Shown here: positions 12,483 through 23,601 of the stretch, one piece after another
How positions within the stretch are numbered: position 1 is the stretch's first letter
How the letters are laid out: each line of letters opens with the position of its first letter
NCBI GenBank assembly: GCA_035578905.1
Contig: JAQJVL010000102.1
Span: 219,501 to 283,500 of the forward strand
Reading direction: 5' to 3'
Length of the DNA: 64,000 nucleotides
Source of the DNA: Stictocephala bisonia
Taxonomy: Eukaryota > Arthropoda > Insecta > Hemiptera > Membracidae
The notes under the pieces: model-generated
Seen by the model: the letters and a program-made list of their open reading frames with translations, nothing else
Databases searched by the model: none
What the model was told of the DNA's origin: nothing
Position numbers and translations under genes: made by a program

Positions 12483-14100
12483 TACCAGATCATATATGCA
12501 TAAGTTTATAATTGTTTGGAAACGGAAATTTTTGAAATGTGGTTTACAGTGCTCCCGGGGATCACAGTTTAGAAGAGTCCTAATTTTTGTAATACTAATA
12601 TTTCTGAAATTCTAGTGTAATTACCATATAAAAATAACCTGTATCTAAAAAGTGATTGGAAAATACACAGCCCTTATCTAATTCATTGGTAAAATATCGG
12701 TTAGTCTACCTAATTGGTAAATAACTTGTGAAAATCTGTTATTAAGATAATCAATGTGTGCAAACCAAGTCATACCTTATAAAGATTAATACACAAGAAT
12801 TTAACTGTCTCAGAGAAATTTTCATCCGGCAAACCAGTTCTATTCCTAACTTATGAATAAATAAAAATTAAAAAAACTTTTTTTGTCCTAATTTAGCAAG
12901 GATCCATTCACCAATTTGCTAAAAAGCAAGAAAATGAAACCAATTTGAGAATTTCTTATTGTATTATTAACTAACAATTCTAGACCATGTACAATTTGAC
13001 TGACATCTAAAAGGGTAGTATCATTAGCATACAGTATGGTTTTTGAGATATCGTAATAGATTGCAGTAAATCATTATGTAGATTAGAAAGAGTTGGGGAC
13101 CTAGGAAGGAACCCTGTGGACTCTCCTCTCTTTGAGAGCTTCTTGTGACCACTTACCATTGACATACACCAATTGCCTGTGATTATTTAGATATAACTTA
13201 AAAAATTTTAGATTAGATCCAGAAAATCCATAATGTTTTAATTTAGTAACAAGAATTTTACTTTCAACACAATCAAAAGCTTTGCTCAGGTCACAGAAAG
13301 TAGCCTGAGCAAAGCTCCTGTCTTCAAAAGATGAATGGATATATCTAACAGACTGATCCAAAGCTTTAAAAGTAGATATATCCATTCTAAAACTGAATTG
13401 TGAAGGGTGTAAAAGGCTATTACTTTCCTTAAAGAAGGTAATTTGCTTACAAAATAGTAATTCAATAAATTTACCTACTACAGAAATTGGCCAGTAGCTT
13501 TGAGGATGGTCCTTCGGACCCCTCTTAAAAATTGGGTGAACTCAAGTTATTTTGAGTTGATCAGGGAATATGCCATCGCAGACGGTTAATGGACACTGCA
13601 ATAGGCTCAGCCACACTAGCAATTATAATTTGCAATAGATTATTATACATGTCAAAACTATCAGAATTGCTCATTCCCTTGACAACATTAATACATAATT
13701 TTGTGTTACAATTGTCCACTAAAAATTGAACAAACTATCATTGGAGTCTGTGTCCATAAGTTCATAAAAAAAAAAAAAAAATGGACAACATCAATTTTAA
13801 TTCTTTTACTGATTAAAAAAGGTTTTAAAATCATCAGGCCCAATATTACAAATGCCTGATTTGCTACTTGCTACATTATTTTTTATTATATTTCAGGAAG
13901 CTTTACATTAATTTTTACTATTTTGGAAATATTCAGCAATTATAGCATGTTAAGACTTAGTTATAGCATATTTACCTTTAACTAACTAAACTTAATATTT
14001 TTGTATTACTTCTATTAACTGTATATTTTCTCAAGCTATCCAAGAAAAAGGGAAGCCTTTCACTCATAGCAGCTAATTCAGTTGTAAATCATACCTGTCC
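12166..14100 (-). pseudogene. Decayed LINE (non-LTR retrotransposon) ORF2 relic
   Basis: Read on the minus strand, the order of a LINE ORF2 can be followed. 14000-13780 holds the linker upstream of the reverse transcriptase. 13700-13560 has SNSDSFDMYNNLLQI. 13540-13390 has HPIFKRGPKDHPQSYWPISV. 13385-13101 is an open stretch with CDLSKAFDCVESKIL (RT motif with the first catalytic Asp). About 13090-13020 is the remains of the palm region. 12620-12490 is the C-terminal ILVLQK region. Frameshifts and stops interrupt it throughout, and the GVPQGS motif is damaged to RRVHRVPS. A TA microsatellite lies inside the 3' part. Related to the CR1/Jockey-group RTs elsewhere in the window. The endonuclease was not recognised. 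Confidence 0.8.
12427..12479. repeat. (TA)n microsatellite
   Basis: Uninterrupted TA dinucleotides, about 26 copies, inside the decayed LINE. Confidence 0.97.
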
Positions 14101-14601
14101 TATATTGACCCTTATGTTTTTAAATGTTATTTAGCTTAGTAACGTCTATAATAATTTAAACTATTAACTTTTTAATATATATTTATATATATATATATAT
14201 AAAACTGTTTATAATATAGAAGCTATTATAATAGTTTTAATAAACAGTTGTTGTAAACAGCTTTTTTATAATATCAAAAATATTTGTAAATAGTGTTGCA
14301 GAATTTTCCTTAGTATATTCACTTAACAAAGATTCTACATTTTTGTAAGGAGAGAGGTTCCACATATTTTTTTTTAATACCATGGTATCAATTTATTATT
14401 TTGAAGTGAATTAACAAGTAAGTATTCAATCAAAGTCAGAGTAGAGAAATAGCAAAATCACTAGACTAGAAAAATTAAAATTTTTGTTTAAAACTCCAGG
14501 CAATTTATTATCTCTAGCTGTATTTTTGTTCAAAGGTGGAAAGTTAAATTATTTTAGAATGTTAAAAAGTATCTTACAGTCTTAGTATTTTTTTTGTAAT
14601 A

Positions 14602-14690
14602 CAGTAAACCCTCAATTTATTAACGGATTATATGGGACAGGCGCTAGTACGTTAAAGCCGATCATCCGTTATATCAGGTTGAACTCACCT
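14602..14690. mobile_element. One end of a pogo/Tigger-like element
   Basis: CAGTAAACCCTCAATTTATT preceded by TA, followed by ACGGATTATATGGGACAGG and later CCGTTATATCAGG, is the usual look of a pogo/Tigger terminus. I could not find a matching right end, so this may be a solo or deleted copy. Confidence 0.5.
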
Positions 14691-14735
14691 CAAGCTGTTA
14701 TGAGATTGCCACACCCTAATCAAAACTTTAGTTAG

Positions 14736-14784
14736 TAAGATTTAACTATTAGCTGTGGTGCTGCCAGCTAATAGTTAAATCTTA
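14736..14784. repeat. Perfect 20-bp stem hairpin
   Basis: TAAGATTTAACTATTAGCTG is followed after nine bases by its exact reverse complement. It lies between the pogo-like end and the 111-bp array. No flanking T-run to suggest a terminator. Confidence 0.9.
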
Positions 14785-14844
14785 GATATTGAATAAAGGT
14801 GATTAACATACACTTTTTATAAATTACAATTTTTCAGTCAGTGT

Positions 14845-15245
14845 GATAATGTGAGCTGAAGTCATTGAATCTCACAATGTCGGGTCACAACAATCCCGAC
14901 ACTCCACTTTCCGGTCAAAACCATTAATGGATCACTTTTTCTTCCAGGTCAGGTTGGCAATGTGAGCTGAAGTCATTCAATCTCACCATGTCGGGTCACA
15001 ACAATCCCGAACCTCCACCTTCAGGTACAAACCATTATTGGATCACTTTGTGTTCCAGGTCAGAGTGGCAATGTGAGCTGAAGTCATCGAATCTCACCAT
15101 GTCAAGTCAAAATAATCCTTACCCTACACCTTCAGGTAAAAACCACTAATGGATCACTTTGTATTTCAGGCAGGGTGGCAATGTGAGCTGAAGTCATTGA
15201 ATCTGCCATGTCAGGTCACAACAATCCTGACCCTCCACCTTCAGG
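14845..15245 (+). repeat. Four-unit tandem array (about 111 bp) with exon-like features
   Basis: GTGAGCTGAAGTCAT begins at 14851, 14962, 15073 and 15183. Every unit keeps an ATG (14877, 14988, 15099 and 15208) followed in frame by codons for Ser-Gly/Ser-His/Gln-Asn-Asn-Pro and then a Pro-rich stretch. Units 2-4 end in TTCAGGTA(A/C)AA, which would serve as a splice donor. Units are separated by a pyrimidine-rich TTCCAG or TTTCAG, like acceptors. The implied introns would be only about 34 bases, too short for normal splicing, so the array may be an amplified first exon or a satellite that resembles one. The protein is not recognised. Confidence 0.75.
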
Positions 15246-15648
15246 TAAAATTCTTTTATAGTATTTTGTGTATATACAAGAATAAATCATCTTCATTTTC
15301 ATATCCAAAAGTTGTTTTGTCTTTTTCTATTGTATAAATACTTAATGTAATATTTATTTGTCTTTTATACAAAGAAATAGTAAGAACAGTTTAAGAGAAA
15401 TGAAACTTCAAGTGTTTACCCATTAATTAATTGCAAAGAAGGTGAAATGTAGCATTACTGTTTAACATCACTTGCATTATTAAGTTTAAGTAAAACAACT
15501 CCTATGTTGGGATAGAAAAATAAAATGGAAAACAATTTCTATGACCAAAGTCGAGCTCGAAATTAATTAAACATCTTTGGTTAGAATTAAATAAAATAAT
15601 ACTTTAACGATTTCTGGAAAGAGATAACTGGACATTCTCTTTCTGAGC

Positions 15649-15650
<2 letters not shown>

Positions 15651-15726
<76 letters not shown>
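15651..15726. repeat. (TA)n followed by a 44-base T run
   Basis: About 16 TA dinucleotides run into an uninterrupted poly-T tract. It could be an expanded poly-A tail of a minus-strand retroelement, but no element body was recognised beside it. Confidence 0.9.
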
Positions 15727-15727
<1 letters not shown>

Positions 15728-15729
15728 TA

Positions 15730-18263
15730 TCGTGCTTACTATTACATTTGTTCATACAAGTTTAGTGCACAGCATTGAGGAAATTATAAGCAGTGAATAA
15801 ATTTTCAAGCATCTTAAATTAAAATTTCGAAATAAATCATCAGTGCTTGGTTAAAATAGTTATTTTTATAGATATTGCTTCTAGTAATTCAAATGTATAG
15901 TAACGTATGGTGAAAATAATGGAAAACTGATTATATGTGATCGTACAATCATGTACGTTTAAAAAATTCAGTTTTACCACTATTTACTTAGACAATCTCC
16001 TTTATTGGCATATTCATCAAGAACAGCAATAGTGTCACAAATGTTACAATTTGAAGTTAATTAAATATTTTAGTTAAGAAATTAAATTGTATAAAAAAGT
16101 TAGTTATAGAATTAATGAAAAGAAAAAGTCAAAATCTTGTGTCCAGTCTTTGAGTACGTGTCTTGAGCTATTCCAGAGAATAAATAGAGTCAGCAAGTAG
16201 CCATTCTTGTAATCGCTTCCTCAGTATCGTTGGATCTTCTTTGTAACCTTTAAAGAAAACACTATGTTACTGTGTAGTGAAAGGTCACCTTTTTTTTGTT
16301 TTATTTTCAAGAAAATGGCCTGTAATTAAAATAAAAGAATATCACTTCTTCAATAATTTTTCTTCTTTATTACTTCAATATTTATTTTAATAGCAAATAA
16401 AAAGGCAAAATATTTTTAAAACTAAATTTATACTCAAATGAAATTTTTAGGATTATAATTAATAAAGTTTCTTCTTTATTATAATACAAAATATTGTTTT
16501 TCAATAACACAAAATGTTATTTTGCAATAATATAAAATGTTGTTCCTTTAGTCAAAATGTTGTTTTACTAAAGGAACTTTAGATCTAATACAAAATTCAA
16601 CAGAAAAACGAAAAGAAACCTTATAGGCTGACTACTGAATGATTACCTTAATTTTTAAAACAAAAAACATGACTGAAGTTTGTTTAATATTTATTGTTGA
16701 AGAAAAAGAAAGAACTTTGGCAATCGGGATGATTTGAAAAACAATTTTCCTACACTTACAAACTACAGGGGAAAATGTTGAAAACTCATCTAGCAACGAG
16801 ACAGAATGATAAACAATCCTAAGGGGGTCCACTGACCGCGTACAGCGAAACGTGACAAAAGACTGCTCTTTGAAACAGGCAACAACAAAGTGAACGAATC
16901 CTGAGTGGCAAGACCATGAGTTTCAGTGATGCAACATCAGCAGAACTTATTAGAAACGGCAAAAGACTTCCCTATATAACATCGGTCGAAGAAGGGAGAA
17001 AGATTCAAAAACTAAGAAGAACTGACTAATGGCGAAAGAGGAATTGTGCTAGGTTTTTCTTCGGACTCAACGATGATCAAGAAAATTGTCTGAACATGTC
17101 AGAGAAATTCGAACATGTCTTTACCTCGTCAGGCTGTACAATCTTATTAAATTCTCTTCCTAATGCAAATGATCTGGTAACAGTGTTTTGTTACATTGAT
17201 TGTAGAAAAATGAAAATATTAGAAAAAGTAGTTGAAATAGAAAATCAGTTCAAACTCTATAAAATTTCAATCAAAATTTTAGTTTTTTATAAAAATTGGG
17301 AATGTTAGCCCCTCAAATAAAAAAGTAGATTTTTCCCTTTAGAAATAAAATAACCAATATTTGTTACAACAATCTTTTCCTGTCGAAACAGATCGACATG
17401 TTTTCTGCAATTTACAAGTTTTGGTGACATTGTTATGTTTTCTTCCTTTCCGAAGCTTCCTGATTGGTTCTCATCCCTTTTTTTTCTAGGCAAAGTTTGC
17501 GTAGAGGGGAGTGCCAAGTAAATACTTCTAGTAATGGTAATTTTGGCTGTTTCACCGCTGTCTCTTGTTAAATTAAGTTAGCCGCTTCTTTGAACAGTTC
17601 TTCCGCTACAGTTAGGAGTTCGGCAATTTTCCATTGGGAAGCTTTGAGAAGTTGTGATGTTGTTTAATTGTGCGCAATGTTGATGTGTTGGGCTGCGCCT
17701 TTGGATTAATATCAACTGTTCTCTGGAAGTAAAATTCCTGAGGTAGAATCATTCTTACATAAAGTCACACATAGAATAATTAAGCCCTAAAATCACAGAA
17801 TTATAGAAAAGAATTTAATCTAGAATTTTAAGAAGAAATTAAATTATTATTATTATTTGACACATTGAAAAGTTTATTTTATTCCATTATTTGAGAAAAG
17901 TTTTTAAGTTTGGTTTTTTAATTTGAAATAAAGTATTTTCACAAAAAAATAATATTTTATTTTCTTGAAGATCTATTTTATTTTATTTTCAATTAAATTT
18001 TACTATAGAAGAAAACTTTAAAGATTTATTATTTGCTCCTGTGTTTGAGAAATTAAAGATAAACAAAAATAAATTTGTAACTATTCTTTAGATAATACAT
18101 TACAACTTTTTTTATTTATTGCATTATTATTTTCAATTTTTCAGGAAAACTTTAAAATTTTGATTCAAAACTTTCTGTGCAAATTGTATCTTTCTAGCTG
18201 TAATAGTTTTCTAAAGGTTTTAATTTTTTTGTTGGATTCAAACAGTATTATTTTATTTATTTA
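15730..18263. other. AT-rich DNA without a recognisable gene
   Basis: A short hairpin (11-bp perfect stem GTTCCTTTAGT/ACTAAAGGAAC, 16542-16577) sits beside imperfect repeats of ACAAAATGTT. The less AT-rich stretch 16830-17060 has no long reading frame. Nothing else was recognised. Confidence 0.5.
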
Positions 18264-19795
18264 TCAATCATGAAATGTAACCAAGAAGTGGGAGTCCAGG
18301 TAGGAGAAGGCTGAACTGTTTGGCGCCGGCAAATAAGGGATTTTTTGCAAATAGTTCTGTCTCATGCACTGGTAGGGTGAAATCCATTTCATTTCTTGTA
18401 TGGTAGTGGTGAAATTGGTTAACTCTATTTTTAGCTTTGAACAGTAAATGACAGTTTCAAGGATGTAGATGGAGGGAGGGGGTGGTTGTCTACAGCTGTC
18501 AAGTGGTTTCGGACCCCCCATTGTTCTTAGAGCTGCTTTTGCAAGACAATCTTTGCTTGTAACTTTTTGTAGATTGCCTTTTGATGACTCACCCCAAAGC
18601 AGTATAAAATAGCGTACATGACTTTCAAAAGCACATAATAGGCTTTTAAAGTAGCTGGGGGAGTGCTTGTGATCATTATATGTCTCAGAAAAACATTTTA
18701 GTGCTCAATCTTTTGCAAAGAGATTCCAGATGTTCATTCCATGATAGGAAATCAACAATTGACATACCAAGGTGTTTTGTTGAAGAAGTCAGTGTTAGAC
18801 CAGATAGTCCTGAAACCTTATTCTTGTGTCTGTCCAGAATAATTTGTTTACTTTTGCACTCATTAAGAATAGGTCGTTTGTGTCACTATATTCCTTGGCC
18901 TTTTTGAGTGATATAAAAGATGCAATATCTAGGCTTTCAGCTGTCTTATCTATTCATTATTGATTATTCATCTCTAAGACGCCGATCGTAGAGATATGAG
19001 CGAATATGAGGAGTGGATGAGTGTAGATGTACGAGTGTAGTCATTGTTACTATCTGAGTTCGACTTAGCTCAGAAAGGACTATTTATTAATAGCCCAATA
19101 GCCAGGGCAACTATGGGACCTACAGTTTTACGTGGAATCCGAACCACGTAGTGTTGGTCTGATTTTCAGCTAACTGACAGGTCTGACACTCAGTTCTCTT
19201 CCCTACACAACATCTGAACCTTGACTACCATTCAACACAGACATTCCAGACTTCTCTAGTAGTGTCTACGTTGATGACAACCATTGAGCGGACGCTCTGT
19301 CGGTATTAAGAGAACCGAGCATGGAACCTATCGCCTACAATCTCCCAAACACTTTATTGTAAGGAGTGCTGTGTCATCAGCATACATGACTGGTCGACAG
19401 TAGGGATCAAGGTACAATGGAAGATCTGACTATAGATGATAAACAACAAAGGTCCCAGAACTGAGCTTTGTTGAACACCTCCTATGATGTTTAGTGGTGA
19501 AGAATTAACAGTTCTTGCAATTCCCTGGGAGACTTGTTTGATTTCAACAACCTGCGTTCTTCCCTCTAAGTAGTTTTTAGCCACTTTAGCCACTGTGTGC
19601 TTCTGATCCCTAAATTAGCAAGTTTTCCAGCAGGCGGCAGTGGTTGAGGCAGTCGAATGCCTTTCTCAAATCAAGGAGGATGGTTGTGATAGTATTTCTT
19701 CCCTCAATGATATCAACAATATATTCCACTAACTCCACCAGTGTAGTTGTCGTAGATTTTCTAGTTGTTTTTTGTTGTCCGCTAGGTAGCATATG
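18264..19795 (-). pseudogene. Decayed LINE reverse transcriptase, interrupted by an insertion
   Basis: Minus-strand blocks occur in RT order. 19792-19610 has LVELVEYIVDIIEG and ILLDLRKAFDCLNHC (first catalytic Asp). 19593-19440 has KNYLEGRTQVVEIKQV and GGVQQSSVLGPLLFIIY (a degraded GVPQGS..GP.LF.IY). Near 19380-19360 the ADDTALL remains can be read in another frame. The frame resumes at about 18940 with DIASFISLKKAKEY and continues with HLGMSIVDFLSWNEHLESLC near 18760. The C-terminal end is near 18600-18400 (FILLWGESSKGN, LPPSIYILETVIYC). Frameshifts are frequent. The gap 18945-19350 is foreign sequence. Upstream linker sequence may reach 20400 but is not convincing. Confidence 0.8.
18945..19350. 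mobile_element. Insertion inside the LINE relic, with a SINE-like core
   Basis: This segment separates the ADDTALL part from the following block of the LINE relic and is clearly less AT-rich. At 19118-19162 it contains GGGACCTACAGTTTTACGTG and TCCGAACCACG, resembling the core of the tRNA-headed SINE at 30304-30342 in the same orientation. I could not define its termini or target duplication, so the class is tentative. Confidence 0.5.
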
Positions 19796-19799
19796 GCTG

Positions 19800-21925
19800 A
19801 CTGAGGTGCATTAGATTAGAAGTGCACATGTTATAATTGTACAGTATTAACAGTATTAGGAAAAGTATGAGGACCTTCTCGCTCCAACAAATACTAATAT
19901 AGACTGGCAACCAGCTACATGACATCTATCATGGTCAAGGGATGGCTATCATTAATTAGTGCATTTTGTCTAATTTTAATTTATGTGTTACATAATATTG
20001 TGGAAACTTTAACATAGAGAATAACAAGTAATCCAAATATGACATGATTTGATATGTTAAAGGATTGAAGGTTGGGCGTCGGTTATACCTTGTTTGGAAG
20101 TACTGCTGTATTGAATGTAACAGGGTTTGTCATGTTTCCGCTAACATAAACAAGTCCCAACAGGTGACAGATCATTGACTTGTTGTTGAAGTCTGGTGTA
20201 AAGTCTTGGCTGTATAAAGTCAAGGATCATCAGATTGTGGCTGGTAGATTTTCTGTTGAACTGTAATAGAGGTACTGGTATGTGGCATAGTGTCGAAGGG
20301 TCCATCTGGGTTTGGAAGGTGATGGGACCAATATTTCAGAGATTGTTGCAAAGAATAACAACTGTTTTGTAAATTTTTACCGACAGTAAGAGGAGGAGGA
20401 CATGTTTTTCTTGTTTTTAAAATTAGTCATAATTTTGTATTTTGACTTTTCATAGATGTACAGTAAACAAAGAATGCAAATAACTGTACATAAAATGTTA
20501 TTAAAATAGTCGGACTCATGCATCCAATGATCATTAATATTAATATGTAATAATAAAAATGGATCACACAAAAAAATACAATGTAAAAGGGTTAAATTCT
20601 TGCACATTCATCTTCACTCATCACGCTCATTCAGCACTCTTGCGTATATTCGCTTATTTCTTAATGTTTGCATTTATCAACAAAGAAATAAAAATACTAG
20701 CAAACTTATATTTGAAGATAACTTTAATAAACACAAAACACTTAATTCACATACATTTTGGGTGGATTCACATTCATTATTGTGTGAAAAATGTTCAGCA
20801 GCAACATAAATTAATTTATATGAATTTATTTTATATTTGTTTTAGTTATGTATTATTTTCTGCTAAGTTTGCTGATTTCTTATTTATTCTTTTAAAAACA
20901 AACAACATTAGGTATGATATCAGGTAATATAAGTCACCAGTAAATTTATGGAACATTGTTGTAAGATGCAAATTACAAAAAAATTTTATTGAAGCAGTAA
21001 TAATGCTAACAGGGCTACGGATATTTTTTAGTAGTAATTTTAGGTTAATTGATACAACTAGACACGGTATGCTTTTTATAATTTTTTAGACTGGTTGTTT
21101 TATTTTTGATACGTTCAATCGGAAATGAGTAGAATAGGTAGGAACTCCTAGGTAATTATGTGCAGTAGGACTGTATTTAAAATGCTATTAATAACCCTCA
21201 TTTTGTAATGAATCGAAAAAGCGGTGAACCAAGAGGAGGAGTGGTGTTGTGTATTAACTTGTACAGAGACAGAAGTAGCAAATCAATAACATCTCCCACG
21301 TGAACCATGTTATAAAACAATGGCTATTTTAATACAAGTGAACACATGTTTGTATCTGCTGCTACCCAAAACCTCTGTGTGTTCAAACATGTGACGAGCG
21401 GGTACAAATTGAAGTAAATGTTTTCAATTTTCCTGTTGTATATTTTAATACCAGTTACATATATTTTTATTTCTTTGTTTCCATATATTATGACCTAGAT
21501 AAAGCGGTGCCGAATCTCTAGGAGATAAATTTAATGAAAATTTGCTTGAAATTCATGTTCATTCATACAAAGGAAGTTAGGGTAAAACCTCTATAGTAAA
21601 ATATGTACCAGTCCAATCAAATTCTAATTATTCTTGCTTATTCATTATGTAGAACATGTAATAATAAATACTTTTATTCTCGATAGGAAATGTTCATTTT
21701 ACAGACAGAATTTAAAGATGTAATTGTAAAAATAAATTATTATAATAGAGATATAAGCTTTTTTAGTTTTTTTAATAATTTTGAATATATAGCAAATCAT
21801 AGTCCCTAAACCTGAATAATAAAAAAAAACTGAAATCAGTTAGTAAAGTTTTTTGTCTGGTAATTGCAAAAGTATACCTTCTTTTTTTAAATTTTATTTC
21901 ATATCTGAGTTATTAATCCTGTCTC
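19800..21925. other. No recognisable gene
   Basis: 20040-20400 might be the upstream linker of the neighbouring LINE on the minus strand, but the match is weak. The 122-codon open frame at 20559-20927 is Phe/Ile/Leu-rich AT-biased sequence without motifs, and I do not call it a gene. Confidence 0.4.
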
Positions 21926-22284
21926 TGAAGGGTTTAACCACAGACAACTAACTCTACTCAGATGGCTCACAGTATACGGGAAAAGCGTACACGCTGTTTA
22001 AGTATGTAGGCAACACACATTACACGACCGTGAATTTAGGTTGACGTTGCCGCACTCAACAAGTATTAAACCTCAATTATTATTATCAGGTGATATTTAT
22101 TATTGTAATATTTGTTAAAGTAGGGTTAGTTTATTGAGTTCAATCTGGCAACACCGCCCAGTTGACAGCCGCTCGACGTGCTTTAAAGCGGACAGTTGAC
22201 ACACTACGAGAAATTTGTTAACACTCTTTACCATGGAGATGAGCTATCTGGTTAGAGTTAGTTATCTATGGTTTAACCTCCGAA
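21926..22284. mobile_element. MITE with about 40-bp inverted ends
   Basis: The left end GGTTTAACCACAGACAACTA, followed by ACTCTACTCAGATGGCTCA, is matched in inverted form at 22239-22279 (reading inward: GGTTAAACCATAGATAACTA, then ACTCTAACCAGATAGCTCA). The interior is about 270 bases and non-coding. No clear target duplication, so the superfamily is unassigned. Confidence 0.7.
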
Positions 22285-22683
22285 ATATCAAGATGCTTAA
22301 AATTTTTCTGAAATTTTCACCAAAACTACCTAGCAGTTAATCTTTTGGACAATAGCAGCAGTGTTTACCGCCTTAAGAGACACAGTGTTCTCCATTTAAA
22401 AGACAGATTTATCTAATTTTCTTTTCTTTTCATTTTTTCTACTTTTAGAACATTGTAAGTCAGAGCAACCAAAGGGTTGTTTCTGACTCAGGTTAATCAC
22501 CCTAATGAGATTTACTTATTGTTGAAATTGTATGAACAGATTGTAAATAAAAAAGTAAGTTGTAAAATAACCCATACATCAAAGTTATATAGGCCCACTG
22601 CCGGTATGCGCTTCCCCCCCTCTCGAAGGTGGTAAATTCACAATTCCAAATAACACCTGGAATCATTAGATTTATTAATTCAT

Positions 22684-22884
22684 TGATTTATGTTAAATAG
22701 CTTCACATCACATTTTTTTTAATGTTATATTTCGGCTATACAGTCTGAAACCATTTTCAAACATTTAACAACATGAATAATTTTAATTTTATGTTGTCAA
22801 ATGTTTGAAAATGGCTTCAGACTGTATAGTTAAAATATAGCATTTTTTTTAACGATGTGATGTGTAGCTATATAACATAAATCA
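22684..22884. repeat. 200-bp hairpin inserted in repeat copy 1
   Basis: TGATTTATGTTAAATAGCTT at the left is mirrored at the right (reading inward TGATTTATGTTATATAGCTA). The arms continue through TATACAGTCTGAAACCATTT and TTCAAACATTTAACAACAT, with a spacer of about 16 bases around 22776-22791. Repeat copy 2 lacks this segment, so it is a separate foldback-type insertion. Confidence 0.85.
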
Positions 22885-23601
22885 GTAATGAACACCATCA
22901 CAAAAAATACATACCGTCAAGAATTAATAATTTATGCAAAAAATGTCTTGTGATTTTTTTTGAAAACCTGTTAGTTTTTTAGTTATTAGTGAATGAAAAT
23001 TGCAAGAGAAAACATGATTTTAACAGTTTTTCACGGATAACTTGAAAGTCTTATGATCTACAAAAACAATTGTTATTATCTGAAATAAAGTTTATAAAAA
23101 ACAAACAAAACAGTATTTTTATTGCATTATGTTCTATCGGGAGAGAGTTACATCTCCTTGAAGATGGTTATTTTACTAGCCATATATGTCAGTTATAAGT
23201 TCCAGAAGTTTTAGTAATTTACAAAGCTAACTTTTAAAAATATAAGCTATTAAAATAAAAACAAAAATAATTTAAAATTTAAAAAAATGCTTTTTTTCTT
23301 TAAATAATTTTAAAACTAATAAATATTGGTAAAACGTTGTATGTAACATAAATTTAGCCTTTTTTCCAGTGAATATTTTTCTGTTTTATTCTTCAACCCT
23401 TGCATTCTGGGTGAAAAGTATTCATTTAGAACTCTTTATACCGTAATCTTTTTTAAAGATAAAGATTGTAAAAATATAATTTTACTTGAGGTTTTAAAGT
23501 TATAAAATTTGCTTTAAAATATGTTCTTAATGGATAAAATATCTTAAAATGTAACTGAGTTGTGACTAAAAAATGATTTATATGATTGCAGATTATAATG
23601 T

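Noticed and set aside
20559..20927. 122-codon open frame on the plus strand
   Set aside because: AT-biased, Phe/Ile/Leu-rich, no domain or conserved motif, and a second overlapping frame is open as well. Length is compatible with chance in AT-rich DNA with few GC-containing codons.
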